Source: Bacteroides ilei (lineage in GTDB: Bacteria; Bacteroidota; Bacteroidia; Bacteroidales; Bacteroidaceae). Taken from it: DNA of 64,000 nt. The position numbers were made by a program, and so were the translations under genes. The stretch lies in contig NZ_LT635801.1 of assembly GCF_900128495.1 (NCBI RefSeq), positions 2,628,590 to 2,692,589 of the forward strand. The letters are read 5' to 3'. Shown here in pieces: positions 60,214 to 64,000 of this stretch (the stretch's first letter is position 1; the number at the start of each line of letters is the position of its first letter). Under the pieces are notes generated by a model. The model was not told the origin of the DNA. It did no database searches and saw nothing but the letters and a program-made list of their open reading frames with translations.

Positions 60214-60530
60214 AAATAATTGGAATTTTAGTGGTTACGGGATTATTCCCGTCCAAAAGTAACGACTAAATATGCTATATTTTGACAGGCGGCAATGAGT
60301 GTCCCGATTTGTCTTTCGGTGTCTCGGTTTGTCTAGAGTTGAAAGTAGAGAAATAGCTATTTCCTATAAAATTTTAATATGGAATGACAAGAGTTTATAT
60401 AACGCAAATAAAAAAGGAGAAACAAATAATGACTAAAACTATTTTCCGTATCTTTGTGGATATTTGAAATATTGATTTAATAATCAATAGGAAACATATT
60501 TTGATTTATAAATATTTTACACTGGAAAAT
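60214..60530. promoter_or_regulatory. Divergent control region, DUF3945/topB versus metallophosphatase-NACHT gene
   Basis: Leftward: TACTTTTG -7 box (60254-60261) and a leader hairpin ACGGG-ATTATT-CCCGT (60236-60251). Rightward: TATCTTTG -7 box (60449-60456) and a palindrome ATTGATT-TAAT-AATCAAT (60471-60488). Between them a 15-base direct repeat with two mismatches (60299-60313 and 60319-60333, GTGTCYCGRTTTGTC) repeats with a 20-base period. These are candidate binding sites; no regulator gene is adjacent. Confidence 0.5.
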
Positions 60531-63500
60531 ATGAGAATACTACATTTTTCCGATTTTCATTTAGATAAGACTCCGATAAATATAAACAAGTCTCAGAAGC
60601 TTATTGAAAATATGCTTCAAGCTATAATGCCATATCACAATGAACGACATATTGATCTGATAATATTCACTGGGGATATGGTTAATGTTGGAGGTAAGTC
60701 ATTTGATAATATTCAACAGGGTTTCCAAACATTTAAAAATCTCATAATTAATCCCCTAATAAAAGCTTTAAACTTAGGTAATGAGAGATTTATATTTTGT
60801 CCAGGAAATCATGATGTCGACAGGGCACAAGATAATAAATTTGCAGAATCAGGATTAACAGAGCAACTAAATAACGCCCAAAGTTTAGACGAGTTTTATG
60901 ACGATTCTAAATCCTCAGAAGTTATGAAGAGGATTTTAGATTTTAAAAAATTTGAAAAGAGTTATTACGAAGGAACTCCAAATTTATCTTATCAATATTC
61001 AAATTTTCAATCTAATTTCAAAATTAATATAGATGACAAATCTATAGGGATAACAGCACTAAATACAGCATGGAGATGTTGGGATTCAAATACTGATAAA
61101 GGTAAGATATTAATGTGTAGCAGACAAATTAGCGATTCTGAGTCATACATAAATGATTGTGATATTAAAATTGCACTATCGCATCATAGTTATACTTGGA
61201 TGAATAATTTTGAAGTATTGCAATTGGAAAAGTATATTACACAAGATTATGATATGTACTTCTGTGGACATACACATAGTAGTAATGCTGAATATTGTAT
61301 TAAACCAGAAGGGAAAACATTTAAATTAGTTGCTCCGGGAATTATGACAGCTAACAATCTTGAAAAAAATCCTCAATATAAAAATGGTTTTTCAATTATT
61401 GATTATGATTTGGATAATGCATTTGTTGAAACAATGTTATTTTTTCAAAATGATGTATTACAATTTATTCAAGATAAAAATCATGGCAAGACTGGTGTTT
61501 GGCATGTTGATATCCCCCTTGGAGAAGAACAGCTACAACGTAAAAGAATACAAGAGGTAATTATTAGCATCAAAGAAGAAGTAGAATATCTTAATAAGCA
61601 TTTATTGAGTTATAATACTGATACCAAAGCACCAAAAACATTTAATGAAATATTTGTAGCACCTCAGCTGACTATAAAGAAAAAGCTAGATAAAGAAAAG
61701 GATGACAATCAAGAATTTGAGGAAGAAAATATTAATATTGATGAAATTATAAAATCTGATGATAATTTTATTATATTCGGTATAAAAGAATCTGGGAAAA
61801 CGATTCTTCTTGATAAACTATTGTTAGAAATTTTAAACAAGAGTAATGGGACAGATACATTACCGGCTGTAATACGATTTAGTGACATAAAAAACGATAT
61901 AGAGTATTGTATACGAAATTATTGGCACCAAAAGAAAACAAGCTCAATACAATTGATTGAACAATGTAATATAATATTACTAATTGATGATTTAGATTTT
62001 TCAGATAATCAACGTATGGAAATTCTAATATCATTTATAAATAGTCATCCTAATAGTCGATTCATTGCCACATGCTTAGAAACTCAAAAAAATGATTTGG
62101 TTTTGGACGCCTATTCTTGTCCTGACATAGATTATAAAAGGGTAGAAATTAACGAATTTAATTCTAAACAAATCAAAACATTAGCACAGAACTGGATAAC
62201 CGACAACAACAACCCTGAAGCTAAAGCTAAAAAAATTGAGTTATTAATAAATGCATTCTCTGCTATTGACCTACCTCGTACCCCTTTCGCTATTTCTATG
62301 TTTTTATGGATTTTAGAACGGCAACAGAATTACAGACCTCAAAATAATTCTATTTTAATAAAGCAGTTTTTAGAATCCTTGTTACAAAGTAACGAAACTA
62401 AGGGCGCGCCACGAGAGCAATTTGATTTTGTCAACAAAAGTAGTCTTTTGGGAATATTAGCTAAAGAAATGCTTGATGCTGGAAATCAAAATTACTCTTT
62501 ACCATCATCTAAGGTTTTGGAAATCATAGAGAATCATATGGCTGAATTAAAATTTAAATTTTATAGCGCAAGGAAAGAAATGAACAATTTCTTAAATCTT
62601 GGTATTCTCACAGAAGATGATAAAAGTAGAATAACCTTTCGTTTTTCATGTTTTTTTGAATATTATCTTTTTGTTTTCATGGAACAAAATGATGATTTTA
62701 AAAAATACGTATTATCTCCAGAAAGATTTACAAAATTTAGCAATGAAATTATTTATTATACTGGGATTCATAGAAATGAGAAAGAAATATTAAAAATGAT
62801 TGTTGATACTCTTGAATATGATTATATAGATATTAACGACATTGTTTTCCAGAAAATAAGATCAGTAGATGACTTTTTTAATGTTGATAAAAGCTTAATA
62901 GAAAATCTTAGTGTAAATGATCTTATGCAAGTTTTACCTGACAAACAAACAGAAATAGAAAAAGAAGCAGAAAGTGATGCAAAATTAAACAGCAAACAGG
63001 CTTCTGTAAATCAAGGAGTTATAGAGAAAAAAGATTCGAACAAATTTAATGATTACGCAAAATTATTACTTCTATCGATGGACGTTCTAAAGAATTCCGA
63101 AGAAATAAAAGAAGAAGGCATAAAAAAATTATATTATACAACCATTTTGCGCAATTCTATTTCTTATATGATTCTATTTAAATTAATATGTGAAGAAATG
63201 ATTAAGCATTCTTCTCATTACTCACAACAAAGAATAGAAGATTTAAAATTCTGTTTACGTATACTTCCTGTTCTTCACCAAACACTTATAAGTGAACATA
63301 TGGGAACTTATAAATTAACAGAAGTGATAAAAGAAAAATTAGATGAGGATTATCAAAACGATAATATTTCAGAAATGGAAATATTCTTATCAACATTTCT
63401 TTATATTGACCTCAAAGGAGAAAAATATACTGAAGCTTTAAATAGATTTATTTCCTATTTCAATAAGGCATATATTGCAGACGCTTGTTTTTTTAAAATA

Positions 63501-63680
63501 TCAAGTTATTATTACACTTCTAATGATAATGGACTTGATAAGATACTGCTTAATGCTTTATCTGATATGTACATTCGCATACACCAATCTAAAAAAAGTA
63601 ACAAATATTTAGATAAAAGTAAAGTGATGAAAATGTTAATCAATAATAAAAAACGAAATAATTTGGAATCTAATAATTGA
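60531..63680 (+). CDS. Metallophosphoesterase-NACHT-like STAND NTPase, candidate defence protein
   Basis: A 1049-residue protein. Residues 1-300 are a calcineurin-like phosphoesterase with every metal motif: D8/H10 (SDFH), D49 (FTGD), N93-H94-D95 (GNHD), H218-H219 and H247/H249 (GHTH). After a charged linker comes a P-loop NTPase: Walker A GIKESGKT (417-424), Walker B LLIDDLD (483-489), a sensor-like NSRFIATC, a winged-helix-like stretch, and RFSCFFEYYLF, typical of the NACHT tail. The last 350 residues are helical with no recognised repeat. It is monocistronic with its own promoter, very A/T-rich and in element cargo. Start ATG 60531 is preferred over TTG 60501. Confidence 0.82.
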   Translation: MRILHFSDFHLDKTPININKSQKLIENMLQAIMPYHNERHIDLIIFTGDMVNVGGKSFDNIQQGFQTFKNLIINPLIKALNLGNERFIFCPGNHDVDRAQDNKFAESGLTEQLNNAQSLDEFYDDSKSSEVMKRILDFKKFEKSYYEGTPNLSYQYSNFQSNFKINIDDKSIGITALNTAWRCWDSNTDKGKILMCSRQISDSESYINDCDIKIALSHHSYTWMNNFEVLQLEKYITQDYDMYFCGHTHSSNAEYCIKPEGKTFKLVAPGIMTANNLEKNPQYKNGFSIIDYDLDNAFVETMLFFQNDVLQFIQDKNHGKTGVWHVDIPLGEEQLQRKRIQEVIISIKEEVEYLNKHLLSYNTDTKAPKTFNEIFVAPQLTIKKKLDKEKDDNQEFEEENINIDEIIKSDDNFIIFGIKESGKTILLDKLLLEILNKSNGTDTLPAVIRFSDIKNDIEYCIRNYWHQKKTSSIQLIEQCNIILLIDDLDFSDNQRMEILISFINSHPNSRFIATCLETQKNDLVLDAYSCPDIDYKRVEINEFNSKQIKTLAQNWITDNNNPEAKAKKIELLINAFSAIDLPRTPFAISMFLWILERQQNYRPQNNSILIKQFLESLLQSNETKGAPREQFDFVNKSSLLGILAKEMLDAGNQNYSLPSSKVLEIIENHMAELKFKFYSARKEMNNFLNLGILTEDDKSRITFRFSCFFEYYLFVFMEQNDDFKKYVLSPERFTKFSNEIIYYTGIHRNEKEILKMIVDTLEYDYIDINDIVFQKIRSVDDFFNVDKSLIENLSVNDLMQVLPDKQTEIEKEAESDAKLNSKQASVNQGVIEKKDSNKFNDYAKLLLLSMDVLKNSEEIKEEGIKKLYYTTILRNSISYMILFKLICEEMIKHSSHYSQQRIEDLKFCLRILPVLHQTLISEHMGTYKLTEVIKEKLDEDYQNDNISEMEIFLSTFLYIDLKGEKYTEALNRFISYFNKAYIADACFFKISSYYYTSNDNGLDKILLNALSDMYIRIHQSKKSNKYLDKSKVMKMLINNKKRNNLESNN

Positions 63681-63723
63681 TATCAAAAAGGGCAAGTTGA
63701 AAATTGCTATTATCTGAAAATAT

Positions 63724-63746
63724 AAGGGAGGATTAAACCTCCCTTT
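63724..63746 (+). terminator. Terminator after the metallophosphatase-NACHT gene
   Basis: An 8-bp stem (AAGGGAGG, 63724-63731, with CCTCCCTT, 63738-63745) and short T tail, about 44 bases after the stop. Confidence 0.72.
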
Positions 63747-63810
63747 ATTGAGTGCAATTTATAAAATTTATTCCAGTAATGAAATTAATGTAACCATACT
63801 ATTTTCCGCC

Positions 63811-63841
63811 TTGACGCACATTATTCACAAACCTACCTTTG
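63811..63841 (+). promoter_or_regulatory. Promoter of the right-edge ORF
   Basis: TTG at 63811 and TACCTTTG at 63834-63841 have the consensus 20-base spacing of a Bacteroidetes promoter; the ATG is at 63863. Confidence 0.6.
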
Positions 63842-63862
63842 CGCCATAACCAAATAACAACA

Positions 63863-64000
63863 ATGATTATGGCGAAAGAAAAAGTAAACTATCAGGAGGT
63901 ATATGACCTCTATCAGTTATGCAGCGAGACCAAGGATCTTCGGGAGTTCTGTGCTGATTATGGAGTAAACTACGACAAGTTCATGAACTGGCAGCGTCAT
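63863..64000 (+). CDS. Partial ORF, possible IS66-type accessory/transposase protein
   Basis: The first 46 codons of a gene cut by the window edge: MIMAKEKVNYQEVYDLYQ, then a helix-turn-helix-like stretch (LREFCADYGVNYDKFMNW). The pattern resembles the small first ORF of Bacteroidetes IS66-family elements from memory. No terminal inverted repeat could be confirmed because the other end is outside the window. Another small DNA-binding protein is possible. Confidence 0.42.
   Translation, partial: MIMAKEKVNYQEVYDLYQLCSETKDLREFCADYGVNYDKFMNWQRH

Larger units (their letters stand above)
46663..64000. mobile_element. Segment of a CTnDOT-family-like integrative element
   Basis: From about here to the window edge the genes are element-like: two RteC paralogues, two Xis-type helix-turn-helix proteins, primase-helicase, DUF3945 protein and Exc-like topoisomerase III, mixed with cargo (AraC regulator, acetyltransferases, HAD phosphatase, MATE pump, DHFR-like protein, metallophosphatase-NACHT protein) and a probable IS at the end. 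In CTnDOT, RteC activates an xis2c-xis2d-orf3-exc excision operon, which is the closest known parallel. No integrase, mobilisation or transfer gene is seen and no attachment site can be fixed, so the left limit is approximate. Confidence 0.65.

Noticed and set aside
56942..60219. Long plus-strand frames (270, 214 and 343 codons) opposite topB and the DUF3945 gene.
   Set aside because: They mirror G+C-rich real genes on the minus strand with intact topoisomerase motifs, lack promoters and show no domain pattern.

Overview
The window looks like a gut Bacteroidales chromosome (Bacteroides or Phocaeicola type). The evidence is paired SusC/SusD genes, a hybrid two-component regulator, many lipoprotein signals, promoters with a TAnnTTTG -7 box, a MurF-Alr fusion and a TamL/TamB pair. 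The genus is inferred from gene content only.

Bases 1-2015 hold the 3' end of a murF-alr fusion. Bases 2325-29298 form a large pectin (homogalacturonan) utilisation locus. It has a CE7-like esterase, a leftward operon (an orphan PTS-type EIIC, an exported KduI isomerase and an ExuT-like transporter) and a rightward set: GH105-CE8 fusion, SusC, SusD, a surface lipoprotein, two PL1 pectate lyases, a PL10-esterase fusion, a CE12-CE8 fusion and the HTCS sensor-regulator. Together these would bind pectin at the surface, remove methyl and acetyl groups, cut the backbone by beta-elimination, split unsaturated oligomers in the periplasm and import ketouronates. KduD, KdgK and KdgA are not in view.

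Bases 29299-37308 are envelope and housekeeping genes (TamL, TamB, a sugar nucleotidyltransferase). Bases 37480-43735 are a small SusC-SusD-sulfatase locus. Bases 44143-46319 are a LytTR / TonB-like / TPR gene row whose fourth gene, an outer-membrane receptor, survives only as a frameshifted 140-base stub. Next comes a leftward, promoter-and-terminator-bounded non-coding transcript of about 200 nt.

From about 46600 to the right edge the content is mobile-element-like and resembles CTnDOT-family conjugative transposons: two RteC paralogues, two Xis-type helix-turn-helix proteins, a primase-helicase, an Exc-like topoisomerase III and a DUF3945 protein. Cargo includes an AraC regulator, two hexapeptide acetyltransferases, a HAD phosphatase, a MATE exporter, a DHFR-like protein and a metallophosphatase-NACHT-like protein that may be an anti-phage protein. 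The last bases open a probable insertion-sequence ORF. No integrase, relaxase or transfer gene is visible, so the element's ends are not fixed.

The most interesting points are: an attenuator-like leader before a MATE / Vat-like acetyltransferase / RteC operon, which could couple drug exposure directly to element excision without RteA/RteB; the metallophosphatase-NACHT protein; a second leader-peptide attenuator before the DHFR-like gene; two intergenic arrays of the same degenerate 22-nt repeat; a terminator hairpin that abuts the SusC start codon; and a KduI with a signal peptide.
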